Shown in pieces: positions 1-8,646 of a stretch of 64,000 nt of DNA (position 1 is its first letter; each line of letters opens with the position of its first letter). The stretch is from an uncultured Sphingomonas sp. (GTDB taxonomy: Bacteria; Pseudomonadota; Alphaproteobacteria; Sphingomonadales; Sphingomonadaceae): the NCBI RefSeq assembly GCF_936927845.1, contig NZ_CAKZHV010000057.1, forward strand, positions 124,001 to 188,000. The letters run 5' to 3'. A program made the translations under genes and the position numbers. The notes under the pieces were generated by a model, which did no database searches, had not been told where the DNA came from, and was given only the letters and a program-made list of their open reading frames with translations.

Positions 1-25
1 CGCGCCCGCCGCCAGCGCGGCGTGA
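1..25 (+). CDS. 3' end of an upstream gene (partial)
   Basis: Seven in-frame codons (APAASAA) run from the window edge to a TGA at 23-25. That TGA overlaps the GTG start of the Nudix gene as GTGA, the usual sign of translational coupling. Too little is visible to name the product. In related genomes a DUF1285 protein often sits here, but that is recollection and not shown by this sequence. Confidence 0.4.
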
Positions 26-630
26 TCACCGCCCCTGCCCCGACGACGCTGGCCGAGCGGCTGGCGCACGCGCTCGTCTCGCCGCACGAGGTGGCGCTGC
101 TTCAGGGCGATCACGACGACCTGCCCGCGCACGACACGCTGACCGCCGCCGCCGTGCTGATCGCGATCACCGATCGGACGCGCCCCGGTGTCATCCTGAC
201 CCAGCGGGTCGAGACGCTGCGCAAGCACGCGGGCCAGGTCGCCTTTCCCGGCGGTCGCGTCGACCCGGGCGAGGACGCGATCGCCGCGGCGCTGCGCGAG
301 GCCGAGGAGGAAGTCGCACTGCCGGTGAGTGCGGTTGAGGTGATCGGCCCGACCGATCGCTACCGCACCGGCACCGGTTACTCGATCACGCCCGTGCTGG
401 GCGTGGTGCCGCCCGACCTGCCGCTCCACCCGAACGAGGGCGAGGTGGCGAGCGTGTTCGAGGTGCCGTTCGAGTTCCTGCTCGATCCTGCGAACCACCA
501 GCGGCGCACGGTCGATTGGCAGGGTGCGACGCGAACCTATTGGGAGATGACGTGGGACAATCGCCGGATTTGGGGTGCGACCGCAGGGATGATCGTCAAT
601 CTGGCGCAGCGGCTGCAGTGGACGGGTTGA
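22..630 (+). CDS. Nudix hydrolase, CoA pyrophosphatase type
   Basis: Predicted to hydrolyse CoA or related nucleotide diphosphates. Residues 59-78 (LTQRVETLRKHAGQVAFPGG) match the CoA-pyrophosphatase signature LLTxR...GxxxFPGG. The Nudix box follows at about 78-100: G-x5-E, seven residues, then REAEEEVAL. The family glycine near the end of the box is Ala, as is common in this subfamily. At 202 aa the length is normal. The GTG start overlaps the stop of the preceding gene by 4 nt, and the 3' end overlaps the CCA-transferase start, so the three genes form one transcription unit. Confidence 0.9.
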   Translation: MITAPAPTTLAERLAHALVSPHEVALLQGDHDDLPAHDTLTAAAVLIAITDRTRPGVILTQRVETLRKHAGQVAFPGGRVDPGEDAIAAALREAEEEVALPVSAVEVIGPTDRYRTGTGYSITPVLGVVPPDLPLHPNEGEVASVFEVPFEFLLDPANHQRRTVDWQGATRTYWEMTWDNRRIWGATAGMIVNLAQRLQWTG

Positions 631-1841
631 GCGACGCGCGTCTGCCCGATGCCGCGTGGCGGCACCGTCTCGGGCTCGATCGACTGGCGGCGGTACTGGG
701 CGGCGAGGCGAGTGAAGCGCGCTTCGTCGGCGGCGCGGTGCGCGACACGTTGCTCGGGCTCGACGCGCACGATGTCGACCTAGCGACCGTCCACGCGCCC
801 GACGAGGTCGTGCGTCGGCTCGAAGCGGCGGGGATCAAGGCGGTGCCGACCGGCATTGCACATGGCACCGTGACCGCCGTTTCCGCCGGCACCGTCGTCG
901 AGGTCACGACGCTGCGCCGCGACGTGTCGACCGACGGGCGGCACGCGTTCGTCGCCTATACCGACGATTGGCGCGAGGATGCGGCGCGGCGCGACTTCAC
1001 GATGAACGCGCTCTACGCCGATCCGGTTAGCGGAGAGGTATTCGACTGGTTCGGCGGGCTCGCCGACCTTGCCGCCGGGCGCGTGCGCTTCATTGGCGAT
1101 CCGTACCAGCGCATCGCCGAGGATCATCTGCGAATTTTGCGCTTCTTCCGCTTCCACGCGCGCTTCGGCGATGCGGTGGACGGCGATGGTCTTGCCGCCT
1201 GCGTCGCGCGCGCGAACGACCTGATGGCGCTCAGCCGCGAGCGCGTCGCAGCCGAGCTGACCAAGCTGCTGGTGGCGCGATCGGCGGTACCGGTCGTCGC
1301 GCTGATGCACGACACCGGCATCTTCCGCCCGATCATACCCGAGATCGACGCGGCCGGCATCGCGCGCCTGCGCGATCTGGCCGATCGCGAAGCTGCAAGT
1401 CATGTCGCGCCCGATGCGATCCGCCGGCTCGCGGCGCTGCTGCCGCCGGCGAGCGCGGAAGGCGTCGGCGCGCGATTGAAGTTGAGCAACGCCGACCGCA
1501 AGCGGCTGCTGCTCGCGACGCAGGGCGCGGGTGACGAGGGTCCGCGCGGGCTCGCCTATCGCCACGGTGTCGAGGTTGCGCTCGACCGGCTGCTGCTCGC
1601 GGGCGAGGACGTGTCGCCGCTCACCGTCTGGAGCGCGCCGCGCATGGTAATCGGCGGTGGTGATCTGGTCGCGCGCGGGCTGAGCAAGGGGCCGCTCGTC
1701 GCGCGCACGCTCAAACGAGTCGAGTCGCGGTGGATCGCCGAGGGCTTCCCCGATGCCGCACGGACCACCGTGATCGCCGACGAGGAGGTCGCCGCCGTCC
1801 TCGCGGATGCGGATCAGGCGTTGCGCGTCAGCAGGAACTGA
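618..1841 (+). CDS. cca: CCA-adding tRNA nucleotidyltransferase
   Basis: Class II polymerase-beta-like enzyme that adds or repairs the 3' CCA of tRNAs. The N-terminal head has FVGGAVRDTLLG followed by the metal-binding DxD in HDVDLAT. RRDFTMNALY and the RFxxR-rich neck follow (AEDHLRILRFFRFHARFG). The open frame extends upstream into the Nudix gene, but the homologous region begins near residue 15, so the start is GTG 618 or TTG 627, both overlapping the Nudix stop at 628-630. The product is about 407 aa. Its 3' end overlaps the convergent GGDEF-EAL gene by 28 nt. Confidence 0.9.
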   Translation: MDGLSDARLPDAAWRHRLGLDRLAAVLGGEASEARFVGGAVRDTLLGLDAHDVDLATVHAPDEVVRRLEAAGIKAVPTGIAHGTVTAVSAGTVVEVTTLRRDVSTDGRHAFVAYTDDWREDAARRDFTMNALYADPVSGEVFDWFGGLADLAAGRVRFIGDPYQRIAEDHLRILRFFRFHARFGDAVDGDGLAACVARANDLMALSRERVAAELTKLLVARSAVPVVALMHDTGIFRPIIPEIDAAGIARLRDLADREAASHVAPDAIRRLAALLPPASAEGVGARLKLSNADRKRLLLATQGAGDEGPRGLAYRHGVEVALDRLLLAGEDVSPLTVWSAPRMVIGGGDLVARGLSKGPLVARTLKRVESRWIAEGFPDAARTTVIADEEVAAVLADADQALRVSRN

Positions 1842-3481
1842 TAAGCGTCCTCGGCTTCGAGCGGATGCGCGAAGGCATAACCCTGCCCCGATGCGCAGCC
1901 GAGCGCGGCAAGTGTCTGAGCGACATCGTGCGTCTCGATCCCCTCGGCGACGGTCGACATGTTGAGTGCCTGCGACAGGCTCAAGATCGCACGAACGATC
2001 GCGATCTTGTCGCGATCGGCGAGCATGCCGGTGATGAAGCTGCGATCGATCTTCAGGACGTCGATCGGCAGTTTCTGGAGAGAGGCGAGGTTGGAGAAGC
2101 CGGTGCCGAAATCGTCCATCGCGATCGTCAGCCCCAGTGCCTTTAGCGCATTCAGCAGCCGCGCCATGCGTGCCGGCTCGGTGATCAGCGCACTTTCGGT
2201 CAGCTCGAGTTTGAGCCGATCACCCGACATGCCCGAGGCGGCGAGTGCGTGTTCAACCACGTCGGGTACCGAGTCGCGCTGTAGCTGGATCGGAGAAACG
2301 TTGACGCCGACCCTGATCGCGTGGCTGGCATCGCCGCGGCGGTCCCATCCCGCCAGCGTGGCGAGCGCCGAATCGATCGCCCAGCGACCGAGCGGAACGA
2401 TCAGCCCCGATTCCTCCGCCACCGGGATGAAAGCGGACGGTTGGTGCTGGATGTTGTGTTCGTCGGTCCAGCGCGCCAGCGCCTCGAAACTCTCTACCCG
2501 CCCGGTCGCGAGATTGCAGATCGGCTGGTAGCGTAGCGTGAGGTCGCCGTTCTCAATTGCGCGGCGCAGCGCCGTCTCCATCGCGAATTCCGCGCGCGCC
2601 GAATCGAGCGCGCGCGTCTGATATGCCTCGGCCTTCTTGCTCGCTTTCGACTTCTTCATCGCGACCTGCGCGTGGCGGATCACGTCCTCGGGATGCTCGA
2701 CGTTCGAGTCGCCGAACGCGATGCCGATCGCGGAGGTGACGCGTATCTCATATTCGCTCAGGCGGAACGGAGTGGTGAGCGCGGCCTGCAATCGCTTGGC
2801 GACGTGCTGCGCCTCGTCGTCGCGCTCGTCGATCGCGAGCAGGATGCCGAATTCGTCGCCTCCGGTACGCGCCAGCACGTCGCGCGCGCGCAACGCACCC
2901 TTGATCCGCCGCGCGACCGTGATCAGCAACTCGTCGCCCGCCATGCTGCCGAGGCACGCGTTGATGCGGCTGAACCGCTCCAGATCCACCATCAGCACCG
3001 CCCACCGCCCCGCGTGATTGGCGATCGTGGTATCGAGCGCGTCGGTGAAGCCGCCGCGATTGGGCAAACCGGTCAGCGAGTCGGTCGCCATCTCGCGGCG
3101 GAGCGTCTCCTCGGTACGCACCTCGGCGGTATGATCGACCAGCGAGACGACGCAGACCGGCTCCGCGCGGACGGTAATGCGCGACAGGCAAACGCGGAAA
3201 TGGCGTCGCTCGACCTCACCGCCCGATTGCCACTCGTGCTCGGCGGAGCGCGCGCTGCCTTGCAGGAACTCGCGAATGATCGGGTCGAGGCTGGTCTTGG
3301 CGCCGATCTGCGCCCGGACGAATGCCTTGTTCGACGCTTCGTGAACCACCTCGGTCCCGCGTAGCGCGGCCATCAGCAGCGGCAGCGGCACGAGTTCAAG
3401 CGCGCGCTCGCCGGCTGACAGCCCGGGCGGCAGCACGAGCGGTGGTTCGTGATCGGCAACAGGGAACAAGCTGAGGGCCAT
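1814..3481 (-). CDS. GGDEF-EAL cyclic-di-GMP signalling protein
   Basis: Tandem diguanylate cyclase and phosphodiesterase of about 555 aa. A PAS-like N-terminal region (about 30-140) without clear membrane segments precedes the GGDEF domain. This has an intact GGDEF in RTGGDEFGILL and, five residues before it, an RxxD inhibitory site (RARD). The EAL domain has SFEALARW, NVSPIQLQ, ELTES, DDFGTGFSNL, KIDRSF and AEGIETHD, so the metal-binding and catalytic residues look complete. Both activities are possible; the net direction cannot be read from sequence. A TTG nine bases upstream is an alternative start; ATG 3481 is preferred. Confidence 0.92.
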   Translation of the reverse strand: MALSLFPVADHEPPLVLPPGLSAGERALELVPLPLLMAALRGTEVVHEASNKAFVRAQIGAKTSLDPIIREFLQGSARSAEHEWQSGGEVERRHFRVCLSRITVRAEPVCVVSLVDHTAEVRTEETLRREMATDSLTGLPNRGGFTDALDTTIANHAGRWAVLMVDLERFSRINACLGSMAGDELLITVARRIKGALRARDVLARTGGDEFGILLAIDERDDEAQHVAKRLQAALTTPFRLSEYEIRVTSAIGIAFGDSNVEHPEDVIRHAQVAMKKSKASKKAEAYQTRALDSARAEFAMETALRRAIENGDLTLRYQPICNLATGRVESFEALARWTDEHNIQHQPSAFIPVAEESGLIVPLGRWAIDSALATLAGWDRRGDASHAIRVGVNVSPIQLQRDSVPDVVEHALAASGMSGDRLKLELTESALITEPARMARLLNALKALGLTIAMDDFGTGFSNLASLQKLPIDVLKIDRSFITGMLADRDKIAIVRAILSLSQALNMSTVAEGIETHDVAQTLAALGCASGQGYAFAHPLEAEDAYQFLLTRNA

Positions 3482-3594
3482 CGCTGACAACGATAGCCAA
3501 ACAACGATTAAGACCGACTTACCTCGCGGTGACGCGTGAGCGTGCCAGCCCTAAACCGGCATCATCAGCGATAGCAGGGTCGGAGTCGGGGCGG

Positions 3595-5853
3595 TCAGAA
3601 CCGGTTGTCGCGCGGGAAGCCGGTTGGCGGCATCCGCCCCGCCGCACCGCGCGCCGTCCGCCAGGGGTTAAGGTCCGCCTCGGTCCGCGTCCGCTTCGTC
3701 TCGCCGCGCATCGTCCAGCTTAGCCCGTGCGCGAAGACGAAGGTCTTCGCGTCGGCCAGCCCACCCTCGCGGTAGCGCTGCAACTGCACCCCCTGCCCGC
3801 GCGCCAGCGCCGGCAGTTCGGCAATGGGGAACACGAGAAGCTTTCGATTGTCGCCGATCACCGCGACGTAATCGTCTTCGGCGGCAACCGGGCGCACGAT
3901 CACCAGCTTGGCGCCCGTTCGCGGCGTCATCACGTTCTTGCCCTTGCGCGTTTCCGCGATCGTGTCGGCGGTGCTGACAACGAAGCCGCGCCCGTCGCTG
4001 GCCGCAACCAGCAGCCGCTCGGCGCCGCGGACCGGAAGAAAGGCGACGATCCCGACACTGCCGTCGAGGTCGATCGTCGCGCGCACGGGGTCGCCAAAAC
4101 CGCGGCCGCCGGGCAGCTTGTCCGCGGCAAGCGTGTAGAAGCGCCCGTTCGCGGCAGCGAGCAGCAATTTGTCGGTGGTCTGGGCGTGAAACGCGAAGCC
4201 GGGGCCGTCGCCTTCCTTGAACTTCAGCGCTTCGGGCGCGGACAGGTCGACGTGGCCCTTCATTGCGCGAATCCAGCCGCGCTCGGACAGGATCACCGTG
4301 ATCGGCTCGCGCTCGATCATCGCTTCCAGCGGAATGTCGCGCGTCGGCGCGGCTTCCTCGATCGTCGTGCGCCGCGCGCCCAGGGCCGTGTCGGGGCCGT
4401 AGCGCGCACGAACGCGGCCAAAGTCGCGCTTCAACCGCGTGCGCTGCCGCGCCTCACTGCCGAGCAGCAGCGTGAGGTCGGCCTGCTCCTTTTCCAACGC
4501 CGCCTGCTCGCGCTTGAGCTCCATTTCCTCCAGCCGCCGCAAGGACCGCAGCCGCATGTTGAGGATCGCCTCCGCCTGCCGATCAGTCAGGCTGAACTCC
4601 GCGATCATCACCGCCTTGGGCTCGTCCTCGGTGCGGATGATCTCGATCACGCGATCGAGATTGAGGAAGGCGACGATATAGCCGCCGACCAGCTCCAGCC
4701 GATCGGCGATCTTGCCCAATCGATGCTCGGTACGGCGGATCAGCACGACGAACTGATGCTCGACCCAGGCCGCCAACGCATCGCGCAGGGACATCACCCG
4801 CGGTGTGCGCTCTTTGTCGAGCACGTTCAGGTTCAGCGGAATACGCGTTTCCAGGTCGGACAGGCGAAACAGCCCGTCCATCAACGTCTGCGCGTCGACC
4901 GTGCGGCTGCGTGGCTCCAGCACCAGCCGCACCTCCGCATCGCTCTCGTCGCGCACGTCGTTCAGGATCGGCAGCTTCTTGTCGTTGATCAGGCTCGCGA
5001 TCTGTTCGATCAGCTTACCCTTCTGCACGCCGTAGGGGATCTCGGAGACGACGACCTGCCAGCCGCCCCCCTTCTCGCGCTCGACGGTCCAGCGGGCACG
5101 AACGCGGAACGCGCCGCGCCCGGTAACATAGGCCTCAGTAATCGCCGCCTGCGGATCGACGACCAGCCCGCCGGTCGGAAAGTCCGGCCCCTTTACCAAC
5201 GCCAGCACATCGGCGTCGCTCGCGTCGGGTCGGTCGACCAGCATGACCGCCGCATCGAGCAGCTCGGCCGCGTTATGCGGCGGGATGCTCGTCGCCATGC
5301 CGACCGCGATGCCCGCTGCGCCATTCGCAAGCAGATTGGGAAAGGCACCGGGGAACAGCTCGGGTTCCTGCTCCTCGCCATTGTAGGTCGGGCGGAACTC
5401 GACCGCATCCTCGTCGAGCCCATCCATCAGGTCGATCGCTACCTGCGTCAGTCGCGCCTCGGTGTAGCGGTAGGCAGCGGCGTTATCGCCGTCGATGTTG
5501 CCGAAATTGCCCTGCCCGTCGACCAGCGGGTAGCGCAGCGCGAAGTCCTGCGCGAGCCGCACCATCGCGTCGTAGACCGACTGGTCGCCGTGCGGGTGAT
5601 ATTTGCCGATCACGTCACCGACGACGCGCGCGCACTTCTTGTATCCCGCAGCAGGATCGAGCCGTAACAGCCTCATTGCCCACAACAATCGGCGGTGGAC
5701 AGGCTTCAACCCGTCGCGCACGTCGGGCAGCGATCGTGCGGTGATCGTAGACAGCGCGTATACGAGGTAACGCTCGGACAGCGCGCTGTCGAACGGTGCG
5801 TCGAGCACGCCGACGGGCGGATTGTCGGGTAAGTCGGTGATCTTGGTGGGCAT
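3595..5853 (-). CDS. parC: DNA topoisomerase IV subunit A
   Basis: Breakage-rejoining subunit of the type IIA enzyme that decatenates daughter chromosomes, paired with ParE (not in this window). The N-terminus has ALSERYLVYALSTITARSLPDVRDG; the catalytic tyrosine is Tyr130 in AAYRYTEARL. The C-terminal beta-pinwheel lacks a canonical GyrA box, supporting ParC over GyrA. The quinolone-determining loop reads HPHGDQSVYDAMV, with Gln91 where E. coli ParC has Ser80 and Asp where it has Glu84. It starts at ATG 5853 and lies back to back with the VirJ-like gene, leaving about 50-100 bp for divergent promoters. Confidence 0.95.
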   Translation of the reverse strand: MPTKITDLPDNPPVGVLDAPFDSALSERYLVYALSTITARSLPDVRDGLKPVHRRLLWAMRLLRLDPAAGYKKCARVVGDVIGKYHPHGDQSVYDAMVRLAQDFALRYPLVDGQGNFGNIDGDNAAAYRYTEARLTQVAIDLMDGLDEDAVEFRPTYNGEEQEPELFPGAFPNLLANGAAGIAVGMATSIPPHNAAELLDAAVMLVDRPDASDADVLALVKGPDFPTGGLVVDPQAAITEAYVTGRGAFRVRARWTVEREKGGGWQVVVSEIPYGVQKGKLIEQIASLINDKKLPILNDVRDESDAEVRLVLEPRSRTVDAQTLMDGLFRLSDLETRIPLNLNVLDKERTPRVMSLRDALAAWVEHQFVVLIRRTEHRLGKIADRLELVGGYIVAFLNLDRVIEIIRTEDEPKAVMIAEFSLTDRQAEAILNMRLRSLRRLEEMELKREQAALEKEQADLTLLLGSEARQRTRLKRDFGRVRARYGPDTALGARRTTIEEAAPTRDIPLEAMIEREPITVILSERGWIRAMKGHVDLSAPEALKFKEGDGPGFAFHAQTTDKLLLAAANGRFYTLAADKLPGGRGFGDPVRATIDLDGSVGIVAFLPVRGAERLLVAASDGRGFVVSTADTIAETRKGKNVMTPRTGAKLVIVRPVAAEDDYVAVIGDNRKLLVFPIAELPALARGQGVQLQRYREGGLADAKTFVFAHGLSWTMRGETKRTRTEADLNPWRTARGAAGRMPPTGFPRDNRF

Positions 5854-5957
5854 CGTCGCGCAACCACCTATCAGTCCGCGCGCCCGGCGTTAAGAGGCCG
5901 TGCCGCATGGGCTTGCCCGCGCTCGCGCGCTATGGCCCGCGCTCGTCAGTCGTGAGA

Positions 5958-6719
5958 ATGATCGTGCCGCGTTCCTCCGCCTCCTCCCGCCGCGTCCGCC
6001 GCGGCGTCATCGTCACTGCCGTCATTTCCGCGATCATCTGCGCTCTGGTCGGGCTCGCCGGCTATTTCAACCGCGACCCGTACGAGCTTTATCCGGCCAA
6101 GCGAGGCGCCCTGCCGATCGCGGCGGTCAATTTCTCGGGTGATATGGGCGTGCGCTTCCTGCTTGGCGCGTCGACGATGCGCGGGTTGACCGAGCACGGC
6201 GTCACAACGATGGCGGTGGTCACGCCGGCGTTGTTCCGCCGCCATCGGACCCGCGCCGAGGTCGACGCGATCGTCGCCGACGGCATCCGCACCGCATTGG
6301 CACGTACCGGCGCGCGCCGGATCGTCGTGATGGGACAATCCTACGGCGCCGACATTGTGCAGACCGGCCTTGCCGATCTGCCCGCCGACCTCCGCACGCG
6401 CGTCGCGGCGATCGTCCTGATCCTGCCGGGCGAAACCGTGTTCTTCCGCGCCGACCCGAGCAGTCTCGAATACCGGGGCACGCCCGACAGCATGGGCATC
6501 ACCACGGCGCGCACGCTCACCTGGGCACCGCTCACCTGCATCTACGGAGTGGAGGAGGAAGACAGCCTCTGCCCACACCTACGCGTCGCTGGTGCCCGGA
6601 TCGTCGGCATGCCGGGCGGGCACAACATCCGCCACGACGAGGCCGGTCTGCTGCGCCACGTTCTCCATGCAATCGCGCGCGTGACGCCGTCAGCCGCGCG
6701 TGGCAGGCTAGCTGCATAA
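5958..6719 (+). CDS. VirJ/AcvB-type serine hydrolase, membrane anchored
   Basis: About 253 aa. A basic N-terminus (RRVRR) leads into one hydrophobic segment at about 15-37, predicting a periplasmic domain held by a signal anchor or a cleaved signal. The body resembles the VirJ domain: nucleophile elbow GQSYGAD (Ser128), an acidic stretch YGVEEEDSLCP, and a late histidine in PGGHNIRHDE. Such domains are alpha/beta hydrolases; AcvB relatives act on aminoacyl-phosphatidylglycerol, but the substrate here is inferred only. ATG 5907 in the same frame would add 17 residues; 5958 gives a normal signal length. The stop TAA shares bases with a possible ATA start of the next gene. Confidence 0.75.
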   Translation: MIVPRSSASSRRVRRGVIVTAVISAIICALVGLAGYFNRDPYELYPAKRGALPIAAVNFSGDMGVRFLLGASTMRGLTEHGVTTMAVVTPALFRRHRTRAEVDAIVADGIRTALARTGARRIVVMGQSYGADIVQTGLADLPADLRTRVAAIVLILPGETVFFRADPSSLEYRGTPDSMGITTARTLTWAPLTCIYGVEEEDSLCPHLRVAGARIVGMPGGHNIRHDEAGLLRHVLHAIARVTPSAARGRLAA

Positions 6720-6781
6720 AGCCTCATCGCCTGTTCGCCACCGCGCTGATCGCCTGTGTCCTGTCCGGGAGCGTTCCGCTG

Positions 6782-7666
6782 ATGTCCGACGCCGCCACAC
6801 CTGCCAGCCCTGCGTTCAAGCCGCTGACGTGGGACGATCTGACCAAGCGCCCGCGGCCCGAACCCGACGCGACCGTCGCCTACGGCACCGACTCGATGCA
6901 GAAGGTCGACGTGTGGCTGCCGCGTGGCAAGGGGCCATTCCCGACCGTATTGATGGTGCACGGAGGCTGCTGGACGACCTCGATTGCCGACCGCACGCTG
7001 ATGAACTGGGTCGCCGACGACCTGCGGCGCTCGGGAGTGGCGGTGTGGAATATCGACTATCGCGGCGTCGATCGCGCCGGCGGCGGTTATCCCGGCACCT
7101 TCAGTGATGCTGCCAAGGCTGCGGACCAACTGTCTATTTCGGCACGCAAGTTCAACCTCGACACCGGCCGGGTGGTCGCCGTTGGACATTCCGCCGGAGG
7201 ACATCTTGCCTTGTGGCTGGCAGCTAGAACGCGGCTGCCCGCCGACAGCCCGCTGCGTGTGACGCACCCGCTTCGCCTCGCGCATGTCGTCAGCCTCGGC
7301 GGCTTGCCCGATCTCGAAGCAACCGCGAACAGCCCCGACAATGGCTGCGGTACCGAGGTGGTCGGCAAGCTCGTCGGCACCGATCGCGCCGACCCGTACG
7401 CTGACACGTCGGTTCCTCGGCTGCTGCCGCTCGGCGTCGACCAGGACCTCGTCAATGGGCGCCAGGATCGGATAATTCCGTACCGCATGGCGACCGACTA
7501 TGTCGCGCGCGCGACCGCCGCGGGTGATCGCGCCGTGCTCCACACCGTCCCGAACACGGGTCATGTCGAGCTTGTCACGCCCGACACGGCGGCGTGGCGC
7601 GAGGCGAAGCAGCTGCTGCTGACGCAGCTTGGCGTCCGCGATCGGCAACTCGACAGCGCGCGCTGA
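6782..7666 (+). CDS. Alpha/beta hydrolase (esterase-like), probably exported
   Basis: Serine esterase or peptidase-like protein, 294 aa from ATG 6782. The oxyanion motif HGGCW is at 60-64, the nucleophile elbow GHSAGGH centres on Ser137, an acid candidate is the Asp in GRQDRIIPY, and the catalytic His is in TGHVEL. It resembles the carboxylesterase/BD-FAE group; substrate unknown. No signal peptide follows ATG 6782. The same frame stays open upstream, and from ATA 6716 it encodes KPHRLFATALIACVLSG, which looks like a Sec or lipoprotein signal with a LIAC lipobox. The true start is therefore uncertain. Confidence 0.8.
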   Translation: MSDAATPASPAFKPLTWDDLTKRPRPEPDATVAYGTDSMQKVDVWLPRGKGPFPTVLMVHGGCWTTSIADRTLMNWVADDLRRSGVAVWNIDYRGVDRAGGGYPGTFSDAAKAADQLSISARKFNLDTGRVVAVGHSAGGHLALWLAARTRLPADSPLRVTHPLRLAHVVSLGGLPDLEATANSPDNGCGTEVVGKLVGTDRADPYADTSVPRLLPLGVDQDLVNGRQDRIIPYRMATDYVARATAAGDRAVLHTVPNTGHVELVTPDTAAWREAKQLLLTQLGVRDRQLDSAR

Positions 7667-7794
7667 TCGCCGCATCGCAGCACAGCCTCTTTTCGGCCGG
7701 CGGGCTTTCCCGTATAGCGCCGCGCAACATCGCCCCGGTCGCGCGGCCAAGGTCCGCGTTTCCGGGGCGTCATTATTTCGCGAAAGGGCGATCA

Positions 7795-8574
7795 ATGGCG
7801 CGCAGGCGGCAGATCTACGAGGGCAAGGCCAAGATCCTGTACGAGGGTCCCGAGCCCGGCACGCTGATCCAGTATTTCAAGGACGACGCGACCGCCTTCA
7901 ACGCGCAGAAGAAGGGCACGATCAACGGCAAGGGCGTGCTCAACAACCGCATCAGCGAGCATATCTTCACGCTGCTGGGTCATATCGGCGTGCCGACGCA
8001 CTTCATACGGCGTCTCAACATGCGCGAACAACTCATTCGTCAAGTGGAGATCGTGCCGGTCGAGGTGATGGTGCGCAACGTCGCCGCCGGTTCGCTGTCG
8101 AAGCGGCTGGGGATCGAGGAAGGCGTCCAGCTTCCGCGCACGATCATCGAATATGCCTACAAGTCGGACGAGCTCGGCGATCCGATGATCACCGACGAGC
8201 ATATCGCGGCGTTCGGCTGGGCGAGCCAAGAGGAGATGCACGACATCGCCGACCTGGCGATCCGGGTGAACGATTTCCTCTGCGGCCTGTTCGCGGGCGT
8301 CGGCATCCGACTGGTCGACTTCAAGCTCGAGTTCGGGCGGATTTGGGACAACGATTACAGCCGCATCATCCTGGCGGACGAGATCAGCCCCGATTGCTGC
8401 CGTCTGTGGGACATGGACAGCGACGAGAAGCTCGACAAGGACCGCTTCCGGCGCGACCTGGGTGGCGAGGTCGAGGCTTATCAGGAGGTTGCACGCCGTC
8501 TCGGGCTGCTGCCCGAGGGCAGCGAGAATGCGGTGCTCGACATGGAAACGCATCGCAAGAAGCGCGGCAAGTGA
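7795..8574 (+). CDS. purC: Phosphoribosylaminoimidazole-succinocarboxamide synthase
   Basis: SAICAR synthetase, which joins CAIR and aspartate with ATP in purine synthesis. The 259-aa protein starts MARRRQIYEGKAKILYEG and carries VEVMVRNVAAGS, DFKLEFG and DEISPD, all typical. The frame is open upstream, but homology begins at ATG 7795, which has a Shine-Dalgarno GAAAGGG about 7 nt before it. A strong hairpin follows the stop. The expected partners purS and purQ lie 2.7 kb further on, with two surface-protein genes between. Confidence 0.96.
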   Translation: MARRRQIYEGKAKILYEGPEPGTLIQYFKDDATAFNAQKKGTINGKGVLNNRISEHIFTLLGHIGVPTHFIRRLNMREQLIRQVEIVPVEVMVRNVAAGSLSKRLGIEEGVQLPRTIIEYAYKSDELGDPMITDEHIAAFGWASQEEMHDIADLAIRVNDFLCGLFAGVGIRLVDFKLEFGRIWDNDYSRIILADEISPDCCRLWDMDSDEKLDKDRFRRDLGGEVEAYQEVARRLGLLPEGSENAVLDMETHRKKRGK

Positions 8575-8608
8575 GTGCGTTGACCGCGAATTAACCAGCG
8601 CCCGCTAA

Positions 8609-8646
8609 CCCCCTCGTCGATACGGGTCCGACGAGGGGGTTTTCTT
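8609..8646 (+). terminator. 11-bp hairpin with T-tract, abutting the next start codon
   Basis: CCCCCTCGTCG at 8609-8619 pairs perfectly with CGACGAGGGGG at 8629-8639 around a 9-nt loop, followed by TTTTCTT up to 8646. This has the form of an intrinsic terminator for purC. The ATG of the lipoprotein gene begins at the next base (8647), and the only Shine-Dalgarno-like sequence available to it, GAGGGGG at 8634-8639, lies inside the descending arm. The hairpin may therefore both end purC transcripts and control initiation of the lipoprotein. Confidence 0.85.

Noticed and set aside
3727..5667. 646-codon open frame antisense to parC
   Set aside because: ParC on the other strand is unmistakable. 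High GC at third positions suppresses stops in the antisense frame; the composition (rich in Arg, Gln, Asp, His) is typical of such shadows.
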